Origin: Bdellovibrio sp.
GTDB lineage: Bacteria > Bdellovibrionota > Bdellovibrionia > Bdellovibrionales > Bdellovibrionaceae
Direction of reading: 5' to 3'
DNA: 64,000 nt
Assembly: GCA_014376435.1 (NCBI GenBank)
Contig: JACMRL010000016.1
Span: forward strand, 1-64,000
Shown: positions 52,737-61,271 of the stretch, one piece after another
Layout of the letters: every line of letters starts with the position of its first letter
How positions within the stretch are numbered: the stretch's first letter is position 1
Notes under the pieces: generated by a model
What the model saw: the letters and a program-made list of their open reading frames with translations, nothing else
What the model was told of the DNA's origin: nothing
The model's database searches: none
Made by a program: the position numbers and the translations under genes

Positions 52737-52898
52737 TTATTCAAGTCCCACTATTTCAACCTCGGGGGACTCTTCGAATGCAGATTTTTCGGCCGGCACT
52801 CTCTCAAGCGTAACTGTTACTGGGTCAACGGTTTCGCTTGCCGCCGCTGCCACTTCTGGAACTTTCACTTCGCGTACTTTTGATATTTTGACGAGCTG
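52737..52898 (-). pseudogene. Gene fragment, C-terminal 53 codons only
   Basis: A coding-like frame (VKISKVREVKVPEVAAAASE, then EKSAFEESPEVEIVGLE and stop) has no start codon and begins right after an in-frame stop. Its Ala/Val/Glu-rich composition is that of a real protein tail. It is the remnant of a gene whose 5' part is gone. Confidence 0.45.
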
Positions 52899-52997
52899 TT
52901 ACCAATTAATGCCTTCGTTGATTTTTCGTGGAAATCAAGTCTGCTATTTTTAAAAGAACTGCCGACTAGTGCGGAATCAATTCTTAATTATCCGTGA

Positions 52998-53156
52998 GTT
53001 GCCACAACTTTACAGAAAAATTTAATCGGATATTGGCGCTTTAATGAAGCCACAACGGGAACCGTTACCGGCACGAAAGATTTTGTGGACCGCTCAGGAA
53101 ATAATTCTCATGCAAGCAAAGTGGGAACCATTACACTGGGAGCCGCAACTGACTAA
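52998..53156 (+). pseudogene. LamG/concanavalin A-like domain fragment
   Basis: A frame beginning directly after a stop codon encodes NLIGYWRFNEATTGTVTGTK, then DFVDRSGNNSHASKVGTITLG. This follows the LamG-domain start (G-x-x-x-Y-W-R-F-N-E ... D-x-S-G-N-x-x-H). There is no start codon and only about 52 residues are left, so it is a relic of a surface lectin-like protein. Confidence 0.55.
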
Positions 53157-53160
53157 CCAA

Positions 53161-53544
53161 TTAGTTAGTTACGTATGCGCAATCGACCACTAGCCCATTA
53201 ATACCTGTGCCCGGCACATTGGGTAAAATAAGTTGGTGATGTGCGGCTTGGCCATTCGCAATTACGCCAAAGCTGCTTGAACCGATTGATAATTGTTCAG
53301 AATACAAATTAATAACTGCAGTATCACCACTCATTAAAGCAACCATGCCGCTGACGCCGCCGAATTCAGTTAATTTAAATATTGCTACGGAACCATGTGG
53401 ATCAGAGCTTTTTTCAACCGAAATTGTTTGAATCACTTTAACCTCGTTGCCGACGAACATTTGTACGTCGCACTTCATCGTTTGCGCCGCAAAAACTGTG
53501 GCTGAAGCAGAAATCACTAAAAGACTTACTAAAATATTTTTCAT
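53161..53544 (-). CDS. Small exported beta-rich protein
   Basis: The 127-residue protein has a signal peptide (MKNILVSLLVISASATVFAA, cleavage about 20). The mature part is a likely beta-sandwich with two cysteines (KCDVQ, DCAYV) that can pair. No family is recognised. It lies next to the gene remnants and convergent with the LamG fragment. Confidence 0.7.
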   Translation of the reverse strand: MKNILVSLLVISASATVFAAQTMKCDVQMFVGNEVKVIQTISVEKSSDPHGSVAIFKLTEFGGVSGMVALMSGDTAVINLYSEQLSIGSSSFGVIANGQAAHHQLILPNVPGTGINGLVVDCAYVTN

Positions 53545-53612
53545 ATAGACCTCTTCCTATTAGGTTTAAAGTCACTACTTCTATAACGCCAGGCCTGAGT
53601 TGAATCAATGCA

Positions 53613-54095
53613 TTAGATAGCTTGCTCAAGTTCTAGGAGCTTCGTTTTTCTATTCTGCCCTCCAGCATAACCACCTAGCTTTCCACCGGAAGTAATGACG
53701 CGGTGACAAGGTACGATAATGCTAATTGGATTACGGCCATTCGCGGTACCCACGGCTCTGACCGCATTACTTTTAAGTTTCGTAGCGATATCTTTATACG
53801 AGCATGTCTTCCCGTAAGGAATCCGACTTAATTGCTGCCAAACTTTATTTTGAAACTCCGTACCTTTTATATCAAACGGAATATCAAAAATTTGGCGTCT
53901 CCCCGCGAAGTATTCATTTAATTGTTGAATAGTTTTCAATAAAGTTTTTTCAGACTTCGAGTTGCCACGCAAAGATTTAACAAACTTTACTTCAATGGCT
54001 TTCCATAAAATTCCTTGTAGACCTTTTTCCGAGGCCACTAAAAATAATGGGCCAATCGGAGACGGCATTTTCCATTGCAAACTTGTTTCAGACAT
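53613..54095 (-). CDS. ogt: Methylated-DNA-protein-cysteine S-methyltransferase
   Basis: This suicide repair enzyme removes O6-alkyl groups from guanine. The PCHRV active site (IIVPCHRVITSGGKLGGYAG) contains the acceptor Cys; PYGKTCSYKDIA and RAVGTANGRNPI are the DNA-binding helix-turn-helix and Arg-finger regions. At 160 residues it is the Ogt/MGMT type without the Ada N-domain. AAGGTGG precedes the ATG. Confidence 0.95.
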   Translation of the reverse strand: MSETSLQWKMPSPIGPLFLVASEKGLQGILWKAIEVKFVKSLRGNSKSEKTLLKTIQQLNEYFAGRRQIFDIPFDIKGTEFQNKVWQQLSRIPYGKTCSYKDIATKLKSNAVRAVGTANGRNPISIIVPCHRVITSGGKLGGYAGGQNRKTKLLELEQAI

Positions 54096-54257
54096 TTTGA
54101 ACCACCTTTGATTTTTTTGATAAGAAGTTTGGATAACTTTGCCAGAATCAAATCAGTGGCCGGAAAACGATCAGTGTGTCGAAACAAATCAAAAGTACAG
54201 ATCACTTTTAAAACTGCTTTCTAGCATTGATCACTTATGGGATAATCTAAGATGATG

Positions 54258-55436
54258 TCAATCGGTAAATAATTTACGGCAAGACTGTGCGGCAGACATA
54301 TGAATCAATTTTTTAAGGGTCTTAAATTCTAAATAAGGATTTCCATTACCCCAACGGTTTGAAGGGTGCGAATCTGTACCCTCGCCCGCTCCGAACCATA
54401 CAAAATCAACTCCGCGTAAGTTTTTAGATTTATTCCATTTTCCATCCAGCGCACTGCCTTGCGCATCGATGTAAAGCACATAAGAAATCGGAAGTTTTTC
54501 ATGCAGCTCACCCTCTGCGATTTTTTTCACGGTTGGCCCATTCGTCTTTTCAATATCTACTTCACCTAAGGTTTCTAAATAACCTTCTACTTGAACTTTA
54601 GCGATGGCCCAAGGACGCAGCCACTGCTCGTCGGCTGTTAATTCTTTAGGTGGACTAACTTCTCGGTGATAACCAATCACGCTTTCATTCCAAATTTGTT
54701 TTCCTAAATTTGCATCGACCATAAAAGATTTCTTTTTCTGCGCTAAAAAATATCTTAAAGCTAAATCAAATACTGCCGCATTGGGCTGCGCCTCTGCTTT
54801 ATCTTGAACGGTTGGAGCTCCCATCTGGGCGTATTTTTCTACGAAAAAATAAGTAGCTCCGGCTAACGCTTTTAAATCGGAAGATTGAAATTTAATTGCT
54901 ACACCGTCTCGGTTTTTTACTACGACTGAAGTTTTAGGCTCAGGAAAAATAGTACTGGCACAGCGTACGCCATTACAAAAACCTTCCCAAATTTTTGGTT
55001 TCAATCCACGCATGGGACCACGCGAAAACAATTCTTGTTTCGTCATTGAAAAATTATAATCACCTTTGAAAATATCGTATTTTTCTGCCGGAGATAGTAA
55101 ATTTACTTGCTCACTAGTCATTTCTAATACTTGTTCTTTCGTTGGTAACTGGTGCAAACGTGGAAAACGCTTTTCGCCAACCTGCCAACGATTTGCTATT
55201 CCCCCGTGTTTCATTGCAAAATAATTACCCGACCAAGGCGCGTGGGCTTCAGAAAGTCTGAATTCAGTGGGTCCAATGTAAGGGTTTGAAAAACGATCCA
55301 TATTCTCATCGTTGAAACCCCATATCTGTAAGGCCCCACGCAAGAATTTCACATCACGCTCATAGGTTTGCGCGTGCGCAACGACCGCGCAAAACATGGC
55401 TAAAAAAAAATAGAGTCGAGGGGTCACGCGCATCAT
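54258..55436 (-). CDS. Exported transglutaminase-elicitor-family protein
   Basis: The signal peptide is in the first 23 residues (ending AHAQ). The region LSPAEKYDIFKGDYN (114-128) followed by WEGFCNGVRCASTIFPEP (150-167) and FQSSDLKALAGA matches the transglutaminase elicitor family (best known from Phytophthora and also in some bacteria), with Cys154 as the likely nucleophile. A second half with VLYIDAQGS and SHPSNRWGNGNPYLEF follows. These enzymes cross-link proteins. The 392-residue length suits a full enzyme. The gene stands alone and is divergent from the EamA transporter. Confidence 0.75.
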   Translation of the reverse strand: MMRVTPRLYFFLAMFCAVVAHAQTYERDVKFLRGALQIWGFNDENMDRFSNPYIGPTEFRLSEAHAPWSGNYFAMKHGGIANRWQVGEKRFPRLHQLPTKEQVLEMTSEQVNLLSPAEKYDIFKGDYNFSMTKQELFSRGPMRGLKPKIWEGFCNGVRCASTIFPEPKTSVVVKNRDGVAIKFQSSDLKALAGATYFFVEKYAQMGAPTVQDKAEAQPNAAVFDLALRYFLAQKKKSFMVDANLGKQIWNESVIGYHREVSPPKELTADEQWLRPWAIAKVQVEGYLETLGEVDIEKTNGPTVKKIAEGELHEKLPISYVLYIDAQGSALDGKWNKSKNLRGVDFVWFGAGEGTDSHPSNRWGNGNPYLEFKTLKKLIHMSAAQSCRKLFTD

Positions 55437-55556
55437 GTAAAGGATTCTTCAACTAAGGTGCCATTAAAATCGCTTTCATAAGCCTTTTAATTCGCTTTGA
55501 GTGTCTCATCGCAAAACACGTCTTGTCGCTGTCTAGCTATTCGTCATTAAACGATC

Positions 55557-55562
55557 TATACT
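55557..55562 (+). promoter_or_regulatory. -10 box of the EamA gene, leaderless arrangement
   Basis: TATACT ends 6 bases before the ATG at 55569; no Shine-Dalgarno is present. Confidence 0.45.
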
Positions 55563-55568
55563 TCCCGC

Positions 55569-56453
55569 ATGAATAGAAAATTAAATTCTGTTTTAGAAAT
55601 TCTATTGGCAGATATTTTTTGGGGTTTTGGTTTTGTCGCGACTACGTGGAGCTTACTTAGTTTTTCTTTGTTTCAAAGTCTTTATTTACGTTTCACCATT
55701 ATCGCGGTGGTAACTCTGCCTTTCATCGTTTATCAGATGAATAAGCGCGATTTCATGAAGTATTTAAAAATTGCTTTTCTACCCTCGCTTTTTTTAATTG
55801 GTGAAATATTTTTTCAGATTTTAGGCCTGACGTACACTACTCCTTCCAAGGCCGGTTTCATTACTACTTTATTCATCGTGATTGTTCCTATCTTGGAGTA
55901 TTTATTGCTTAAGAAAACAATTTCACGTCTGCATTGGTTTTGGGTATTATTATCTTTAATCGGAACTTATTTTATCGTGGGCGGCGAAATCTCTAAAATT
56001 AACAGCGGAGATTTAATTATTTTTGTCTCGGCTATTTTTGCCAGCTTTCACATCATGACAATCGGAAAAATTAGTGATTTGAATTTAGATTTTTTTAAAC
56101 TTAATATATTTCAATCATTTTGGGGCTGCTTGCTAACTTTACCACTTTTTTTCTTCGAGCCCGTTTTAGAAATATCAAATATTCAAACAAAGGCCGTGAT
56201 TGGTTTAATGTCTTTAACTTTTGGTACAACCTTACTTGCCTTCTACTTTCAGATGCGCGCGCAACGGACGATTAGCTCGTCGACCGCTAGTCTACTATTT
56301 TTACTTGAGTCTCCGCTTGCCGCCGTTTTTTCGTTTTACCTAATTGGCGAACAGATGATCTGGTTGCAGATCTTAGGTTGCTTAATTGTGATCTTATCGG
56401 CAATCGGTGTTATATTTACGAGCGAGACGAAAAAAAATGATCCAGTATTTTAA
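55569..56453 (+). CDS. EamA/DMT-superfamily transporter
   Basis: The 294-residue protein has ten transmembrane helices in two repeats, as in EamA permeases: ILLADIFWGFGFVATTWSLL in the first repeat and a similar LLFLLESPLAAVFSFYLIGE in the second. Members export amino acids or other metabolites; the substrate is unknown. Its 3' end overlaps the convergent amidotransferase gene by 38 bases, which is unusual for two intact genes. Confidence 0.88.
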   Translation: MNRKLNSVLEILLADIFWGFGFVATTWSLLSFSLFQSLYLRFTIIAVVTLPFIVYQMNKRDFMKYLKIAFLPSLFLIGEIFFQILGLTYTTPSKAGFITTLFIVIVPILEYLLLKKTISRLHWFWVLLSLIGTYFIVGGEISKINSGDLIIFVSAIFASFHIMTIGKISDLNLDFFKLNIFQSFWGCLLTLPLFFFEPVLEISNIQTKAVIGLMSLTFGTTLLAFYFQMRAQRTISSSTASLLFLLESPLAAVFSFYLIGEQMIWLQILGCLIVILSAIGVIFTSETKKNDPVF

Positions 56454-57093
56454 AAAACCATTCTTGCATAGGCTCTTGGAAAGCTAGTTGCTCTTTGATT
56501 TGACTTGCCGTCTGGCAAAACTCGCCCTTCGGTAAACTTTTATCTTCCGCACATTCGATGGCCCACGCCATTGTTGTCTCAGGATGAAATTGAAAAGCTA
56601 CTACGTTTTTATTGAAAGTGTAAGCCTGATGCGGCCACGCTTGATTGCCTGCGAAATTTTTTGCTCCAGGTACTTGTGAAAAACCGTAGCTATGCCACTG
56701 AAAGACCGGCAAAGTTAAAGCTCCAGTTCCCGCAAATTCGTTGGGTGTGATTTGCATTTTTTGCCAACCGACTTCTGAATAATTCATGCGGCTTACTTGG
56801 GCCCCTAAAGCTTCGGCGATCAACTGGCTACCAAGGCAAAGCCCCAAAACCATTTTACCCTCGGCGATGGCCGCGAAAATTAATTTTTTTTCTTTTTTCA
56901 TCCAAGAGTGTTTTTCTTCTTGGTCAACATTCATTGAACCACCGCAAATGATTAGATTATTGAAATCTGTTAATTCAGGAAGCGGATCATTCTTGTAGAG
57001 CTTACAGATTTTGTAACTCATGCCGCGCGATTTAAGCCACTGTGTGCTTGAGCCCGGCGTTACATCAACTTCATGCTGTAAAATAATCGTCAT
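56416..57093 (-). CDS. Class I glutamine amidotransferase-like protein
   Basis: The 225-residue protein has the GATase class I triad: nucleophile Cys in LGLCLGSQLIAEALG and His/Glu in FQFHPETT. It resembles the stand-alone GMP synthase-like or gamma-glutamyl hydrolase-like group, so it releases ammonia from glutamine or cleaves a gamma-glutamyl bond; the partner is not evident. Its start codon shares one base with the stop of the upstream prepilin gene (TAATG), implying coupled translation with the pseudopilin operon. Confidence 0.88.
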   Translation of the reverse strand: MTIILQHEVDVTPGSSTQWLKSRGMSYKICKLYKNDPLPELTDFNNLIICGGSMNVDQEEKHSWMKKEKKLIFAAIAEGKMVLGLCLGSQLIAEALGAQVSRMNYSEVGWQKMQITPNEFAGTGALTLPVFQWHSYGFSQVPGAKNFAGNQAWPHQAYTFNKNVVAFQFHPETTMAWAIECAEDKSLPKGEFCQTASQIKEQLAFQEPMQEWFFKILDHFFSSRS

Positions 57094-58070
57094 TACTTTG
57101 TTCTTCCCATGCCAACTTTGAAAACGCTGGCTGAAGTATTGTCGCGGTAAAAAGTAATTTTATCAAAGCCTTTCAGTACGATCACTTTCATTTCGGGATC
57201 TTCGCGGAGTGATGAAAAATCGTAACGTAAAAGCACGCACTCGGTTTGTTGGCAATCAAGTTTGTACTTTATTAACTTCACGGCTTTGAGTCGTACACTG
57301 GAACCATTAGCACCTACCGGCGGAAGATTAATCAAGTAATCTTCAAAACTTTGCGGAATATATTCGGCTTGCAAGGTATTAAATATTGCGTAATTGAATA
57401 ATTTTTCGGGAAAGCTCACTTTAACTAAATCAATTGAAGAGCTTTTACCTGCTATGCGCCCAATAAAGGTTGCAGCCTTTTGCGAATTACTCGATGGCAT
57501 GATCGAAGAACTATCGACCGCGATCAAGCGCCCCTCTTCTGCCATTGCTGGACCATTTTTTGATATATAATTATGAAAGTTCAAACCACGATACGAAAGA
57601 CTAGCCGCTTGAACCATCGAAGCCGGAGAAGGACCTAATTCAAAAAATGTAATAACGTCGGTAAATAAACCTTTACCGCGGGACTCATCGGCAACTAACA
57701 GATAAAATTCTGATTTACCATTTTTTTGTAAAGTCAGAGCTCTAGATTTTTTAGTTTGGGATTTGTAAAACACACTTGATTCATCTGGATCATAATCAAA
57801 AAAGTTTAACTTGTCGTCGTCTTCAACGTACAAAACATTCATTGAGGGAGATGAAACACGCAAATCTTTTAATAAAATTTTTTCACCTAGTTTTTTATCA
57901 ATTTGAACTTCAATTTTATCATTTAACTTTGTGAATGTTTTACTTGAGCCAATCGTTAGTTGCGACACTAGCACACCAACGATGGCCATTAAGCCAAGCG
58001 CTACGGCTACTTCGACCAGCGAAAAACCATTATGTTTTTGAATCGGGCTGAGGATTTTTTTTAACATCAC
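57093..58070 (-). CDS. Minor pseudopilin, PulJ/PilW-like
   Basis: The 325-residue prepilin has the leader HNG^FSLVEVAVALGLMAIVGV with the N-terminal hydrophobic helix. The remainder is a large beta-rich globular part. It is the third prepilin-type protein of an operon with 58067 and 58512, so it is likely part of a pilus tip or type II-like assembly. It overlaps the 58067 gene by 4 bases. Confidence 0.82.
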   Translation of the reverse strand: MMLKKILSPIQKHNGFSLVEVAVALGLMAIVGVLVSQLTIGSSKTFTKLNDKIEVQIDKKLGEKILLKDLRVSSPSMNVLYVEDDDKLNFFDYDPDESSVFYKSQTKKSRALTLQKNGKSEFYLLVADESRGKGLFTDVITFFELGPSPASMVQAASLSYRGLNFHNYISKNGPAMAEEGRLIAVDSSSIMPSSNSQKAATFIGRIAGKSSSIDLVKVSFPEKLFNYAIFNTLQAEYIPQSFEDYLINLPPVGANGSSVRLKAVKLIKYKLDCQQTECVLLRYDFSSLREDPEMKVIVLKGFDKITFYRDNTSASVFKVGMGRTK

Positions 58071-58522
58071 TTACTCACCACAAATTCATATTGACGTGAA
58101 TTTTCCCAATCCTTGTGCGTAAAAATAATTGTAACTAAATATAAATCACCCAAGGCTTGATTAATCGGAGAAATCACGTAGCCATAGCGGCCCGGACAAT
58201 CCTGACAAGTGGCTTCAGGTGCATCAACTTGTGTCGACCAAGCCATTTTCAATGAACCCTTTTTTAATAAAACTGAGGGGTCATCTACGTATTGAATAAT
58301 CTCAGTCGTTGGCTGCTGACGAATGTTTTCAATAATTTCATGGATACGATCATCGGCGTAAGTTGAAACTTCATTTGTTTTCGAGGTTTTTGTCAGCTGG
58401 GTCAGTAATGACATTCCTCCCAGCGCAACGACCATAATTAAACCTGTACCAATCATCACTTCAACAATGGAAAAACCATGCTCTGGTTTAAGAAAAAATA
58501 TTTTTTTAAAATTAAAATCCAT
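58067..58522 (-). CDS. Minor pseudopilin, PilV/PulI-like
   Basis: The 151-residue prepilin has the leader EHG^FSIVEVMIGTGLIMVVAL and Glu5 conserved. The short globular part contains two cysteines (CQDC). The start ATG at 58522 overlaps the end of the large gene (58512) by 11 bases. Such minor pilins prime pilus assembly at the inner membrane. Confidence 0.85.
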   Translation of the reverse strand: MDFNFKKIFFLKPEHGFSIVEVMIGTGLIMVVALGGMSLLTQLTKTSKTNEVSTYADDRIHEIIENIRQQPTTEIIQYVDDPSVLLKKGSLKMAWSTQVDAPEATCQDCPGRYGYVISPINQALGDLYLVTIIFTHKDWENSRQYEFVVSK

Positions 58523-61271
58523 AAATTCTCTCTAACTGAATAATGTTAAAATTACGAATGCGCTTCATACATTTAGTCGTAGTATCAGTCGCATTCAAAC
58601 GCCCACAGTCTGGATCAACCGATGTCCAGCGTGGTGGATTTTTACCTTGAAGTAAAAAATCCGGACTACAGCGCAGACGATCCGATAATACAACTAAACC
58701 CGGGTCTGGGTGCCAATGAGGTTTTGGCAAAGTATTGCAGCTTGACCCATTCGATCTTTTTAAAATTCCGCGGGCCTTCAATTGCTCGACGGATTTCTGG
58801 TTGTGAATCGAAGACCAAGTAATACCAGCTTGCACCGCCGAGGGATGAATACTGAAGTTACGGCTTACAATGAAAGTACCCACAATTTCTAAAGGCGTAC
58901 TGCGGGCCGCAATTACAAAATCTTGGCAAACGTAAAAGCCCGTAATAAAATTGGTTGTGGCCATGATCGTGCACGTTTTTCGAATGGCACCCACGTCAAA
59001 GTTCGCCGAATTTGATGAAAATGTTTGATCATAATAAGTTGCTTTAGGATCTGGGGAAGCAAAATGCCAAGAGTCTTGTGAAGCTGAAGTAAAGCTGGTA
59101 GCCCAACCCGCTGGCTGAAAAGCGTCTAAATTAACCCCGCCGCCTAAGTTCGTACCCGAGTAACAGCTTTCGGCTAAACTTTCGTAATCAACGGCTTCGT
59201 CAGCCCCCGGCGTATTGATTTCGGTGGTTAAATCTTTTTTGTAAAGTACGCTTGATACTTTTACTTTGCCATCCTCTTCACTAAATTTATGGTAAACGGC
59301 ATTAAAATCAGGTTTACCCAAGCGAAGTGAAACTCCGTTTTTTGCGCTGTAATCCATACCTTCAAATCTTAAATATTCCGGCGAAATAATTTGATACGGT
59401 CCATCGCCGAAGTTTTCTTTGCGCTCAACAAAACGATTACTGTTTGAAATCTTCACAAAAATTTCTCTAAAAACACTTTGTTTCTTTGAAAAACTCAAAC
59501 TTGGTTTCGCCGTCACAAAACTAATTGTTGCCGGGTCTTCGTAATAATCTTTTTTCTTTTGCCAGTCAGACTTTAGCTGATCAGCCTTTACTTTACTGGC
59601 GTCAGTCGCCACTGTCTTATCATCACGTAACTTATCCCAAGCAATCCAACTGAGTAATCCTGCAGAGGGAGCCGTAGACGTGCTGGTATCTGCAGAATCT
59701 GCTTTTCCACTGCCGGCATTGCCCCCACTTTTTGGCGGTTCCACCAAGCTCTTAGCGGGCTCAGCTTTGATTAAGATTTCTAACTCGTTCGACAGGTCTT
59801 CAAATTTCTTTTGCGCTAACTTATAATCAGCTTCGGCATCATTTACTTCTTTTTCGTTATAGGGAGCAAACTTTAATTGAATTGGTATCGGCGAGCCATC
59901 CGAATTTTCCATTAAGGGAACGCGGATTTTCTCGTTATACCAAATAACATCTGCCCAAAAAATTAATTTTTGCGAATTTATATCTAGCACATTTTTATCA
60001 TACCAGATATGGCCTTCCGCTGAAGCGCTATCAGATAATCCGGTTAAAACCTGCGGCACGAACACGTTTTGTACTTTGTTGGCAGACGTAGAGAATGAAT
60101 AGCGGTTTGTAAACTGCGTGCCGACACCAACGTCTGTATTCAAACGTCGCGCCGTCAAAATTGAGTCGCTGGTCATATCTAAATTTGAACTAGCGCGAAT
60201 AAGAGAAATGCAGCGCTGAATAATTTCGTTATTCAGCTGAATTGACGGAATCACGCCTGCCAAATTATCTAAACCAGAATCACGCTTTGAATCAGAATCA
60301 AAGCCGCGCGAAAAACCACCAAAAATTTTCAGATCAGTCCAATATTTTTTAACGCCCAGGGCTTCACCGATTTGAAACCCGACTCCGGCGTTGTTTAAAA
60401 TTTGCCCGTTGCCTAAAGTCACGTTGTCATTAAAACGAACTGGTGTGTAAACCTTTTCATTAATTTGAATGTTTCCATTTACAAAAACCGGCGAATTAAA
60501 ACTAATCCCATTATCAGAATTTTTGCCCGCCTCAGCATAAAAGTGCCCGCCACTTGAGGGTGGCGCCGCGGAAGTACCTAAATACATATTTCCCGCTACG
60601 ATCAACCCAAACGAATTGACTTCACGCGGAACGCTGACAAAGCGCGAGCTTTCTCGGTAAAACTCTGAACCATCCTGCAAAAGATTTGAAGACGAATCTA
60701 AGAACTGTACGATCACTTGTACAAAGACTTCGTCTCCACTCGCGGGCATTGTTTGATCTTCAATACGGTTCAGCTGAATTTTTACGTATTTAATTGGAGA
60801 ATTTTTAAAGTTACCTAAAATTTTTGCCAGCGGATGTTGAGCCGTAATATTTTCTAGTGCGGTTGTGAACTCAATTTTTTTTAAATGTAAGTCTCCACCA
60901 GGCAGTGACGGTAATGGTGATGGAACATTTGTGGATAAAATTCTTAAATTTGTTTCGTATGATAACGGCATCAACAAACGAAATGTGCTTCGTTCGTGTT
61001 TAAAACTTCCCACACAGTTTTCGGGTAACTCCGGCAGCATATTTTCGTCAAAGCACCAAGACTTGCGGATGCCGTAGCGGATGTAATCTGTGACAGATCT
61101 AAGTGCTAGATTGGCACCGATATTTTTTTTCATGGCTGCTGTTAATTTTCGCTCGTTCATGATCTTACCGGTCGCAAAATACGCGCCCGTTAAAATCGCT
61201 CCGAGCAAAATAACTGAGAAAAGGGTTACATTTCCCCGATTATTTCTCAAACGCGGGTTTAAACCAAACAT
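58512..61271 (-). CDS. Large PilX-like surface protein of the pseudopilin operon
   Basis: The start at 61271 (MFGLNPRLRNNRGNVTLF) follows GGGAG and was preferred over the ATG at 61301, giving 919 residues. The N-terminal hydrophobic helix after NNRGNVTLFSVILLGAIL resembles PilX prepilins, though the usual G-F-x-x-x-E is replaced by G-N-V-T. The rest (about 860 residues) has repeated beta-rich blocks, a charged coil near 500 and a Ser/Thr/Gly-rich linker. It is probably a pilus-tip adhesin or scaffold. Overlaps on both sides show tight coupling. Confidence 0.75.
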   Translation of the reverse strand: MFGLNPRLRNNRGNVTLFSVILLGAILTGAYFATGKIMNERKLTAAMKKNIGANLALRSVTDYIRYGIRKSWCFDENMLPELPENCVGSFKHERSTFRLLMPLSYETNLRILSTNVPSPLPSLPGGDLHLKKIEFTTALENITAQHPLAKILGNFKNSPIKYVKIQLNRIEDQTMPASGDEVFVQVIVQFLDSSSNLLQDGSEFYRESSRFVSVPREVNSFGLIVAGNMYLGTSAAPPSSGGHFYAEAGKNSDNGISFNSPVFVNGNIQINEKVYTPVRFNDNVTLGNGQILNNAGVGFQIGEALGVKKYWTDLKIFGGFSRGFDSDSKRDSGLDNLAGVIPSIQLNNEIIQRCISLIRASSNLDMTSDSILTARRLNTDVGVGTQFTNRYSFSTSANKVQNVFVPQVLTGLSDSASAEGHIWYDKNVLDINSQKLIFWADVIWYNEKIRVPLMENSDGSPIPIQLKFAPYNEKEVNDAEADYKLAQKKFEDLSNELEILIKAEPAKSLVEPPKSGGNAGSGKADSADTSTSTAPSAGLLSWIAWDKLRDDKTVATDASKVKADQLKSDWQKKKDYYEDPATISFVTAKPSLSFSKKQSVFREIFVKISNSNRFVERKENFGDGPYQIISPEYLRFEGMDYSAKNGVSLRLGKPDFNAVYHKFSEEDGKVKVSSVLYKKDLTTEINTPGADEAVDYESLAESCYSGTNLGGGVNLDAFQPAGWATSFTSASQDSWHFASPDPKATYYDQTFSSNSANFDVGAIRKTCTIMATTNFITGFYVCQDFVIAARSTPLEIVGTFIVSRNFSIHPSAVQAGITWSSIHNQKSVEQLKARGILKRSNGSSCNTLPKPHWHPDPGLVVLSDRLRCSPDFLLQGKNPPRWTSVDPDCGRLNATDTTTKCMKRIRNFNIIQLERIYGF

